Shown: positions 1-5,266 of the stretch, in pieces
Layout of the letters: each line of letters starts with the position of its first letter
Position numbering within the stretch: position 1 is the stretch's first letter
Notes under the pieces: model-generated
What the model was told of the DNA's origin: nothing
Seen by the model: only the letters and a program-made list of their open reading frames with translations
Database searches by the model: none
From: Chlamydiota bacterium
GTDB taxonomy: Bacteria; Chlamydiota; Chlamydiia; Chlamydiales; Rhabdochlamydiaceae
Assembly: GCA_027348355.1 (NCBI GenBank)
Contig: DAIEPN010000065.1
Span: forward strand, 1-5,266
DNA length: 5,266 nucleotides
Direction of reading: 5' to 3'
Program-made: the position numbers and the translations under genes

Positions 1-345
1 TCTCCTTCAGGTGGAGGAAAACCAAAGGGAGAGCTTCTTGAAATGATCACCAGAGATTTCGGAAGTTTAGAAGATTTCAAGAAAAAGTTATCTGATTCTG
101 CGGCTGCCCTATTTGGATCGGGCTGGGCATGGCTTGCTAAAGATAATACAGGAAAATTGGAAATTATGCCTCTTAGCAATGCTGACACTCCTTTAAAATA
201 TGGAAAAGAGCCTATCCTTACTTTAGATGTTTGGGAGCATGCTTATTACATCGACTATAGAAATCGAAGACCTGATTTTATTGAAAAATTTTGGGATGTT
301 GTGAATTGGGAATTTGTCGCTAAGACATGTTCTGAAAAAAAGTAA
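1..345 (+). CDS. sodB: Superoxide dismutase, Fe-type (C-terminal part; 5' end outside window)
   Basis: This enzyme converts superoxide to oxygen and hydrogen peroxide in the cytoplasm. The frame is open from the first base, so the N-terminal metal-binding helical domain (roughly 85-90 residues) lies outside the window; the ATG at 43 is internal. The 114 visible residues cover the C-terminal alpha/beta domain. They include SPSGGGKPKGEL at the edge, GSGWAWL (about residues 39-45), and the signature DVWEHAYY, in which Asp76 and His80 are the expected metal ligands. They end with RNRRPDF and VNWEFVAK. The motif SNADTPL has Ala (about residue 61) where manganese enzymes usually carry the Gln of NQDSPL, and the IDYRN and VNWEFVAK stretches also resemble E. 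coli SodB. This favours iron, but metal use cannot be proven from sequence. The gene converges on the porin gene, with a shared hairpin between them. Confidence 0.95.
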   Translation, partial: SPSGGGKPKGELLEMITRDFGSLEDFKKKLSDSAAALFGSGWAWLAKDNTGKLEIMPLSNADTPLKYGKEPILTLDVWEHAYYIDYRNRRPDFIEKFWDVVNWEFVAKTCSEKK

Positions 346-350
346 TTTAG

Positions 351-389
351 AGAAAGGCCAAGTGACAGAAATGCCATTTGGCCTATTTC
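351..389. terminator. Probable bidirectional terminator between convergent genes
   Basis: A 10-bp stem (355-364 with 375-384, one G:U pair) encloses a 10-base loop. The arms are AGGCCAAGTG and CATTTGGCCT. The flanking AGA/AAA and TTTCT allow the stem to extend past one bulged A at 385. On the plus strand the stem is followed by ATTTCTTA, and on the minus strand by a short T-containing tract. It fills the 44-base gap between the sod stop (343-345) and the porin stop (390-392), so it can end both transcripts. The T-tracts are modest. Confidence 0.7.
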
Positions 390-1436
390 TTAAAAATCCA
401 TTGTAGCTCTTACTGTCAACCCATCTAAGCTTAATGTGCCCGTATTGATAAGGGTTTCTTTTGGTAGGTCGGGAGCATTCCCTGTGGAGCGGAATGTTTC
501 TTGAACATTGAACCAAGCGTTGATTTCATAACCTGCAAAAATTTCAAAACGGTAGGCATTTGTGTTTTTCTGCCATGAAGGACCAAGTAATACCTGTATG
601 TTGTACGCAATTCTTGTATCTTCGTAGTAAGCATTGCGAAAGGGGATACTTGTGTTATGTAAGCCATCGGGATTGAAGGTTGTTCTTTGGAGTGCGTGGT
701 TATGATAACGCCCTAAAAAAAGACCTGTTGTTGCTTTTCCTGTTAGGAACATGTGAGCAAAATCAAGATACCAATCCATTGAAAATCCAGCTTGGATACC
801 AACACCCCAGTAATCCCAGGTGTTTTTCGTTTTTGTGACATTTTCTTGTGAATCAAAATACTTGACGTTCCAATCTTGGTTCATCCAGGTTCCTGCAAGC
901 CCGCCGAGTAATCTCATTCGTAAATGAGGATTAGGATTGAAAACTCTCGTTGCTTGAAACTCTGCAAGATTATAGTTAAAATGAATGTTGCTTTGAGCTT
1001 TTTGCATTGGATCTATAAAAATTTGTGGCCAGGTTCCATTTAAAAATTCATCCGTCTCGCTCGGTTTATGCGCTGAGTTCGAGCCATGAGAATCAAGCCA
1101 AGTATACTCCGCTTTCATTTCCCAAAATTTGGGAGCATTAAAATAGCTAAGGGCAACACGCAAACCAGGCGTCCAATCAAATTTTGCATTTTTATACGAT
1201 CCTTGCGCAAATGTTTCATCAGGTCCCCAAGCGGGGCCGTTCATGCGAAGTGCATAATCTAAATTACTTTCTCTGACTGCCCAATATAAGAACTCTGCAT
1301 GAGCGGAAACTACTTCTGAGTTGATTTTATAAAGGTCTGATTCAGGAGATGTTTCGGTATCTGTTTGAACAGATAAAAGAGTGGAAGTAACAAATAAGGT
1401 GCTTAGGACTGCGAGCGAAAACTTTTTACATTTCAT
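390..1436 (-). CDS. Lpg1974/MOMP-like pore-forming outer-membrane beta-barrel protein
   Basis: This is a predicted outer-membrane porin of the Legionella MOMP-like (Lpg1974) family, which is expanded in environmental chlamydiae. The 348-residue product begins MKCKKFSLAV followed by a hydrophobic stretch to about residue 23, a Sec signal peptide. The family N-terminal motif AEFLYWAVRESNLDYA lies at about residues 47-62. After it come alternating aromatic/polar segments typical of beta strands, and the chain ends VRATMDF; a C-terminal Phe is the usual barrel-assembly signal. The ATG at 1436 is preferred over the in-frame ATG at 1457. It has a TTGGA element about 9 bases upstream, it puts the signal peptide at the very N-terminus, and the candidate promoter leaves a leader of about 32 bases. 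The upstream ATG would have almost no leader and no ribosome site. No clear signal-peptidase AxA site was seen; cleavage is probably around residues 23-25. Pore function is inferred from family. Confidence 0.88.
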   Translation of the reverse strand: MKCKKFSLAVLSTLFVTSTLLSVQTDTETSPESDLYKINSEVVSAHAEFLYWAVRESNLDYALRMNGPAWGPDETFAQGSYKNAKFDWTPGLRVALSYFNAPKFWEMKAEYTWLDSHGSNSAHKPSETDEFLNGTWPQIFIDPMQKAQSNIHFNYNLAEFQATRVFNPNPHLRMRLLGGLAGTWMNQDWNVKYFDSQENVTKTKNTWDYWGVGIQAGFSMDWYLDFAHMFLTGKATTGLFLGRYHNHALQRTTFNPDGLHNTSIPFRNAYYEDTRIAYNIQVLLGPSWQKNTNAYRFEIFAGYEINAWFNVQETFRSTGNAPDLPKETLINTGTLSLDGLTVRATMDF

Positions 1437-1474
1437 GATGATTTTTCCAAGGTGCATCTTTTATCTGCACACTA

Positions 1475-1503
1475 ATAATAAAAATTTTTTTAATCAATGA
1501 AAA
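1475..1503 (-). promoter_or_regulatory. Candidate sigma-70/sigma-66 promoter for the porin gene
   Basis: Read on the minus strand, TTTTCA (1498-1503, 4 of 6 to the -35 consensus) is separated by 17 bases from TATTAT (1475-1480, 5 of 6 to the -10 consensus). The spacer is almost all A/T. Transcription would begin near 1468, about 32 bases before the chosen start at 1436. In such AT-rich DNA chance matches are common, so spacing and position carry most of the weight. Confidence 0.45.
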
Positions 1504-1553
1504 AAAACTCTATATTTAGGAAGTGAAAATGAAACCGCGAGGAGTTGTAAAAC

Positions 1554-1583
1554 TTTCTGCATGGCTTTAAAACCATGCAGAAA
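1554..1583 (-). terminator. Perfect 11-bp hairpin at the 3' end of the Inc-like gene
   Basis: The arms TTTCTGCATGG (1554-1564) and CCATGCAGAAA (1573-1583) pair without mismatch around an 8-base loop. On the minus strand the stem is followed by GTTTTAC, a short T-run, so it could act as a weak intrinsic terminator for the gene ending at 1567. It is unusual in lying over the last four codons (Phe-Ser-Ala-Trp), with the stop codon in the loop. It separates this gene from the porin transcript. Confidence 0.5.
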
Positions 1584-2148
1584 ATGTATACGTAATTTGG
1601 CTACTACTTTTGGGAATAGTGCCGATTATATCTGCAAGTTTTTTTGAAAGAATCGCGATTTCTCCTTCCAGTGAAGAATCATCTGAAAGAAGTGATGCGA
1701 TTTTAGCTTTAAATTCGTGTACATCAGTTTGAAATTTACCTAATTCGATTTGAAGAGATTCAATAGTTTCAACTTCAAATTTTCTTACAGCTTCTGTAGT
1801 TGGCGAACTCTCTAAGAGCACTTGCCAAAGATCATCGTCGGATTTTGATCCTAGTTGAAATGACTCTTCTGATACCAAAACATTTCGAATTTGTTGAAGA
1901 AACTGTTTTCGAGTTTCTTCGAGCTCAACATTTCTTTTAAGTGTGCTTTGCCCCCTTTCTTGAAAGTCTCGAAATTTTTCTTGAAAAGAATCAATTTGTA
2001 CATTGATAGGTTGGCCTTCTGCTACAGAAAATACTTCCTCTTCATGTAAAGAAGATCTCCGAGAAGATTCTTTGGAAGATAAAACAATAAGTTCAAAATC
2101 AAGCTCTTGCCGTTCAAGTTCTTCCTTTTTTTGATGAGTTCTTGTATC
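1567..2148 (-). other. C-terminal piece of the Inc-like gene (third frame, coiled coil)
   Basis: This 193-residue frame opens right after a TGA at 2149-2151 and has no ATG anywhere; a TTG at 1878 sits mid-helix and is not a credible start. From about 2130 it encodes KKEELERQELDFEL, a Ser-rich linker (SSKESSRRSS), then helical stretches such as VQIDSFQEKFRDFQERG, VELEETRKQFLQQI and IELGKFQTDVHEFKAKI. It ends SSSQITYTFSAWF at a TAA. It is rich in Glu, Lys, Gln and Leu, with no membrane segment and no Cys, as expected for a soluble coiled coil. It can only be translated if reading crosses from the middle piece by a -1 shift. Confidence 0.6.
2126..2132 (-). other. A7 homopolymer at the second frame junction
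   Basis: The minus-strand mRNA reads ATC AAA AAA AGG in the middle frame and CAA AAA AAG GAA in the third frame. The switch from IQELIKK to KEELERQ falls exactly on this run. One extra A would restore a continuous frame. Such a run is a typical site for base loss, polymerase slippage or -1 ribosomal slippage, although its phase does not fit the classic A-AAA-AAG heptamer. Confidence 0.6.
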
Positions 2149-2310
2149 TCACCTCGAAGTCCCACGATTTCATTTTTAAGAGCAACGATAATCAGACGTA
2201 ATTCACCTTCCGGAGTGGTAATGGAATCTCTAGCGTTAGCTAGTAAAAAGTCTACAGTTCTACTTGGGGATATATATTGTGATGCGCTCGGTGATAGATC
2301 GCTTAGTGGT
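2130..2310 (-). other. Middle piece of the Inc-like gene (second frame, no start codon)
   Basis: The frame is open from 2375, where it follows a stop, but has no ATG or TTG before the coiled-coil part; the only candidate is a GTG at 2165 inside a helix. From about 2309 it reads PLSDLSPSASQYISPS, then TVDFLLANARDSITTPEGEL, then a leucine/isoleucine heptad-like stretch ending GLRGEIQELIKK. The quality of this helix, and its direct continuation in the third frame after the A7 run, are the reasons for treating it as real coding sequence. Confidence 0.55.
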
Positions 2311-2710
2311 CTCCTCCAGGTGGAGTGGAGATTTGTGTTGATACATCTCTCATTAAACCTTGAGGCTCTTGGAGCTTACTTTTTACTTTTTGGAGATGAA
2401 GATAAGTCGATGCTGTAATGAGAGTCATTCCTCCAAAAGCAATTGCGTGGTCCCTTTTTTTGGAAAAAATTGATAGAAAAAGACTAGCAACTCCAATGAC
2501 AGCTGCAGTTACTAAACTTGCTTCAGTAAAAGAGTAAGAGATCCTTTGAAGTAGGCGTGTTGAATTTCGATCGTGTAGCGCAAGCTCTCGTGAGCTTAGA
2601 AGACTTTGAGGTAAGGAGTGGGGAATTGTTTGAGAGCTGCTTGGATCTGTGTTTGCTCCGAACAAATATTCTATAGATGAACTTGGGCTTATGATCATAG
2701 TAGCTTCCAT
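2303..2710 (-). CDS. N-terminal open piece of the Inc-like gene (membrane hairpin)
   Basis: This is the only piece of the broken gene with a start codon, so it may still make a short protein of 131-135 residues. ATG at 2710 has no ribosome site. ATG at 2698 has GGAAG five bases upstream and is the better start, giving MIISPSSSIEYLFG and a Ser/Pro/Thr-rich first 35 residues, compatible with a type III secretion signal. Two hydrophobic helices follow at about residues 64-83 (ASLVTAAVIGVASLFLSIFS) and 90-108 (around IAFGGMTLITAS), separated by the short charged turn KKRDH. This bilobed arrangement is the hallmark of Inc proteins. After the hairpin come about 27 residues, then STPPGGDH and a stop at 2303-2305. 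The ending looks like frameshifted sequence, because the next frame continues in a protein-like way. No catalytic motif is visible. Confidence 0.6.
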   Translation of the reverse strand: MEATMIISPSSSIEYLFGANTDPSSSQTIPHSLPQSLLSSRELALHDRNSTRLLQRISYSFTEASLVTAAVIGVASLFLSIFSKKRDHAIAFGGMTLITASTYLHLQKVKSKLQEPQGLMRDVSTQISTPPGGDH

Positions 2711-2899
2711 TATTTAATTTTTATTAATTTATAAAACAAACAAGTGGAAAAATTGATTATCCTAAATTTGCATCCTAAAATGAGAGTCATTTATTTAAAA
2801 TATCTTTATTTCATCTTCATGTAAATTTAGAGAAATATTTAATTTTTTTTAAAAACAGCTAAAAATGAGTTATGAGAGAAGGGGAAATAACTGAATTTT
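2711..2899 (-). promoter_or_regulatory. AT-rich intergenic region upstream of the Inc-like gene
   Basis: This 189-base gap has no convincing gene in any frame. On the minus strand TATAAA at 2728-2733 is a possible -10 element about 30 bases before the start at 2698, but no good -35 sits 16-18 bases upstream; TTTCCA at 2745-2750 is too close. The region is otherwise dominated by A/T runs. At the far end is a weak hairpin, listed separately. Confidence 0.3.
2868..2892 (-). terminator. Weak hairpin downstream of the glycoside hydrolase gene
   Basis: Six base pairs (AGTTAT at 2868-2873 with ATAACT at 2887-2892) enclose a 13-base loop, followed on the minus strand by CATTTTTA. It lies 8 bases past the hydrolase stop codon. 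The stem is short and contains only one G:C pair, so terminator function is doubtful. Confidence 0.3.
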
Positions 2900-5266
2900 T
2901 TAGGAAAACAAGTATCCGCTCTGTTGAATGAGTTTAGCGATAAGACCCGTCCACCCCGTTTGATGAGAGGCTCCAAGCCCTATCCCATTGTCTCCATGAA
3001 AGTACTCATTAAAAAGTAAATATTCATTCCAATTTGGATCTTCTTGTAATTTTTCGTGTCGCCCATAAATAGGTCTTTTCCCTTCGCTATCTTTCATAAA
3101 AAGCTTGATCAATCTTTTAGAGAGCTCTTGGGAAATTTCCCATAAGGTAAGGAATTTTCCTGATCCTGTTGGGAATTCAACTTTTAATTCGTCTCCATAG
3201 TAATGATGGAACTTTTGTAGCGATTCAATAAGCAGGAAGTTCATCGGCATCCATATAGGACCACGCCAATTGGAATTTCCACCAAATAAGCCATTATTAG
3301 ACTCTCCTGGGATGTAGCTTACCGTATACGTGTGGCCGTCACAGGCTAGAGTGTAGGGATGTTTTTCATGGTATTTAGAAACAGAGCGAATCCCATATTC
3401 GGATAAAAATTCATTTTCATCGAACATGTATTGTAAGATTTTTAACAGTTTATCTTTTGTGATCAGTGCCAGCAGTCTTCTATCCCCAATTCCTTGCTTA
3501 TGCATACAAGCCATATTCGAAATGGTTTGAGGGCGTTTTTTTGAAAACCAATCAACCCTTCTGCTGAAGACAGGAACTTTAGTCATATATTCTGGTTCTA
3601 TTGTTTCTACTGCAAAAAGGGGAAGAAGTCCAACAAGAGAGCGTACCTTAAGGGGGACTATTTTCTGATTAGGAAGATGTAGGACATCATAGAAAAAGCC
3701 ATCTTCTTCATTCCATAGGGTTTGCCCTTGGCCTCCACAGTTCGCCATTGCCCCTGCAATGCGCAAGAAATGTTCAAAAAATTTGGAGGCGATGTCTTGA
3801 TAGAATGGTTCTACTTGGGACAGTTCAAGAGCAATTTTCATCATAGTGATACAATAAAATCCCATCCAAGCAGTTCCATCAGATTGATCGATACGGCCAC
3901 CGGTTGGGAGTGATCTACTTCGGTCGAACACGCTGATATTATCCATTCCAAGGAATCCGCCTTGGAAGATATTATTGCCCTCTTTATCTTTTTTATTGAT
4001 CCACCATGTGAAGTTGATAAGAAGTTTGGTAAAGATACCTTTTAAAAAATCGACATCCTGTTTTCCTTTCTGTTTGGCATCAATTTTATAACACCGCCAT
4101 GTTGCCCAGGCATGCACAGGTGGATTGACATCGGAAAAGGACCATTCATATGCTGCAAGTTGTCCGCTTGGATGCATGTACCATTCCCTTGTCATGAGAG
4201 TAAGCAGCCTCTTAGTATAATCAGGGTCGATGAGGAGGAGGGGAATGCAATGAAAGGCAGTGTCCCAAGAACAAAAATAAGGGTATTCCCATTTATCGGG
4301 CATCGAAAGAACATCAAAATTGGTTAAATGTTCCCATCCATGATTACGCAAATGAGGTCTGTTTTTATCTGGAGGAGGTAAGGCAGGGTCTCCTTTTTGC
4401 CACTGCAAAATATCATAATTATAAAATTGCTTATTCCATAGCATGCCTGAAAGGGCAGCTCTTTGAATTTTTTTTAAATCTTCATTCAACGTTGGACTTT
4501 GGATTGATTTATAAAACTCTTCCATTTCTTCCACACGTTTTGTCAAAATGGCTGCAAAATCTGCAAAAGGATTTTTCAAAGGGTTTTTTGAAAGTCTGAG
4601 TTGTATTATGTGCTTTTGTCCGCCAGGAATTATCTCTTTATAAATGGCGCAAGCTTTGGTGCCTTCTTTTTTTGGGTTGACAGCAGAAGTTTCCCCTTCG
4701 ATTAGGTACCTATGAAAAGCATCTTTTACAAAAGGTGTTGTGTTAGATGTCTTATAAAGTTTTTCGTAGTTTGTTTCATTTTCTGTGAATACAAGTTCTG
4801 GATTTTCCTTTGTATACAAGTGATATTGTCCTTCTACAGGATGAGTAAGGAGAAGAGAAGAGGTGTTATCAGCATTTATTTCAGTTTGTAGAATAGGTTT
4901 TCCAGGCTCATCTCCTGTAGGGCCTTTTGGATATCCCCAGGACCAAGTGTTACGAAACCAAATAGTGGGTAGAATGTAACAGGGACTTTCTTTTTCACTA
5001 CGGTTGATTACAGTAATTTGAACGATTATATCTTCCTCTCTTGCTTTGGCATATTCAACAAAGACATCAAAATATCGGTTCTGATCAAAAATCCCAGTAT
5101 CTATAAGTTCATACTCCGCATCGCCATAACTTCTTTTTTGATTTTCTTCTACAAGCTTTTCGTAAGGATAAGCGTCTTGAGGATACTTATAGAGCGTTTT
5201 CATGTAACTATGAGTGGGGGTATTCTCCAAATAGAAATAATACTCTTTTACATCTTCCCCATGATT
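2900..5266 (-). CDS. GH63/MGH1-like glycoside hydrolase (5' end outside window)
   Basis: This is a large predicted alpha-glycosidase of the GH63-like group that includes the uncharacterised yeast protein YMR196W and bacterial MGH1-type enzymes. The frame is open to the window edge, giving 788 visible residues. The TTG at 5230 is internal, because the family-conserved NHGEDVKEYYFYLENTPTHS runs straight through it. About 90-110 N-terminal residues are probably missing. A beta-rich domain with WFRNTWSWG (about 103-111) precedes an (alpha/alpha)6-barrel domain from about residue 255. Key stretches are CSWDTAFH (Asp335, candidate acid), RIDQSDGTAWMGFYC (about 458-472), NSNWRGPIWMPMNF (about 660-675) and FNEYFHGDNG (Glu754, candidate base). 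These roles are inferred from where GH63 relatives place their catalytic Asp and Glu. No membrane segment is visible. The substrate is unknown; related enzymes act on glucosylated or mannosylated oligosaccharides or solutes such as mannosylglycerate. The frame is intact. Confidence 0.9.
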   Translation of the reverse strand, partial: NHGEDVKEYYFYLENTPTHSYMKTLYKYPQDAYPYEKLVEENQKRSYGDAEYELIDTGIFDQNRYFDVFVEYAKAREEDIIVQITVINRSEKESPCYILPTIWFRNTWSWGYPKGPTGDEPGKPILQTEINADNTSSLLLTHPVEGQYHLYTKENPELVFTENETNYEKLYKTSNTTPFVKDAFHRYLIEGETSAVNPKKEGTKACAIYKEIIPGGQKHIIQLRLSKNPLKNPFADFAAILTKRVEEMEEFYKSIQSPTLNEDLKKIQRAALSGMLWNKQFYNYDILQWQKGDPALPPPDKNRPHLRNHGWEHLTNFDVLSMPDKWEYPYFCSWDTAFHCIPLLLIDPDYTKRLLTLMTREWYMHPSGQLAAYEWSFSDVNPPVHAWATWRCYKIDAKQKGKQDVDFLKGIFTKLLINFTWWINKKDKEGNNIFQGGFLGMDNISVFDRSRSLPTGGRIDQSDGTAWMGFYCITMMKIALELSQVEPFYQDIASKFFEHFLRIAGAMANCGGQGQTLWNEEDGFFYDVLHLPNQKIVPLKVRSLVGLLPLFAVETIEPEYMTKVPVFSRRVDWFSKKRPQTISNMACMHKQGIGDRRLLALITKDKLLKILQYMFDENEFLSEYGIRSVSKYHEKHPYTLACDGHTYTVSYIPGESNNGLFGGNSNWRGPIWMPMNFLLIESLQKFHHYYGDELKVEFPTGSGKFLTLWEISQELSKRLIKLFMKDSEGKRPIYGRHEKLQEDPNWNEYLLFNEYFHGDNGIGLGASHQTGWTGLIAKLIQQSGYLFS

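Larger units (their letters stand above)
1567..2710 (-). pseudogene. Frameshifted Inc-like membrane-hairpin/coiled-coil protein gene
   Basis: Coding potential continues across the whole interval but changes frame twice. From 2710 (or 2698) to about 2309 one frame encodes a Ser-rich N-terminus and a two-helix hydrophobic hairpin. From about 2309 to 2130 a second frame continues with TVDFLLANARDS and the coiled-coil-like IIVALKNEIVGLRGEIQELI. From 2130 to 1567 a third frame continues with KKEELERQELDFEL and further Glu/Lys/Leu/Gln-rich helix. The second and third pieces lack any ATG in their coding-like part. Both joins require a -1 shift, that is, two missing bases relative to an intact ancestor. 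The restored protein would be about 377 residues from the start at 2698. The layout (possible secretion signal, bilobed hydrophobic domain, long cytosol-facing coiled coil) matches chlamydial Inc-type type III secretion effectors. That assignment rests on architecture only; I recognise no specific family. Sequencing error, slippage control or true decay all remain possible. Confidence 0.7.

Noticed and set aside
223..667. Minus-strand open frames at 223-516 and 431-667
   Set aside because: They overlap the superoxide dismutase and porin coding frames in other phases and have no recognisable composition or ribosome sites.
1455..1457. ATG at 1457 as the porin start (355 residues)
   Set aside because: It lacks a ribosome site, would leave about ten leader bases from the candidate promoter, and would put seven extra residues before a normal signal peptide.
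1876..1878. TTG as the start of a separate 103-residue gene ending at 1567
   Set aside because: The same frame continues upstream without a stop to 2148 with equally good helical sequence and no ribosome site at the TTG; it is the tail of the larger broken gene.
2303..2375. Programmed -1 ribosomal frameshift at the first junction
   Set aside because: No X-XXY-YYZ slippery heptamer was found in the overlap of the two frames, so a lost base is the simpler reading; only the Shine-Dalgarno-like element and hairpin are noted.
2107..2418. Plus-strand open frame of about 103 codons opposite the broken Inc-like gene
   Set aside because: It begins at TTG with no ribosome site, its hydrophobic content looks like an antisense shadow, and it lies opposite minus-strand frames with clear coiled-coil character.
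3722..4327. Short plus-strand frames at 3722-3913 and 4112-4327
   Set aside because: They lie opposite strongly conserved glycoside hydrolase motifs and are antisense shadows.
5228..5230. TTG as the start of the glycoside hydrolase
   Set aside because: The frame remains open to the window edge, and the upstream residues NHGEDVKEYYFY are conserved in the family, so this TTG is an internal leucine codon.

Overview
The window is AT-rich bacterial DNA that most resembles the chromosome of an environmental (amoeba-associated) member of the Chlamydiota, such as the Parachlamydia or Simkania groups. Three things suggest this: a Lpg1974/MOMP-like outer-membrane porin; a gene with the layout of a chlamydial inclusion-membrane (Inc) protein, meaning a short hydrophobic hairpin followed by coiled coil; and weak Shine-Dalgarno sites. 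Legionellales share the porin family and cannot be excluded. No rRNA, tRNA, CRISPR array or insertion sequence was seen.

Layout, left to right. (1) Positions 1-345, plus strand: the C-terminal 114 residues of an iron-type superoxide dismutase, cut by the left edge. (2) 351-389: a hairpin that probably terminates both converging transcripts. (3) 390-1436, minus: a complete signal-peptide-bearing beta-barrel porin, with its own candidate promoter at 1475-1503. (4) 1567-2710, minus: a broken gene. Its coding potential runs through all three minus-strand frames in turn. The first piece has a start codon, a Ser-rich N-terminus and a two-helix membrane hairpin. The second and third pieces have no plausible start and read as coiled coil. 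Joining them needs two -1 shifts, one near 2303-2325 and one at an A7 run at 2126-2132. The restored product would be about 377 residues and Inc-like. (5) 2711-2899: an AT-rich intergenic stretch. (6) 2900-5266, minus: a large GH63/MGH1-type glycoside hydrolase that runs off the right edge. An apparent TTG start at 5230 is not the real start, because conserved family sequence continues to the window edge.

The three minus-strand genes point the same way but are separated by 130-190 bases containing hairpins or promoter-like sequence, so they look like separate transcription units rather than an operon. The main point of interest is the Inc-like gene: it may be a decaying effector, a phase-variable or slippage-controlled gene, or an intact gene with two base-call errors. 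I see no clear evidence for a new multi-gene system.
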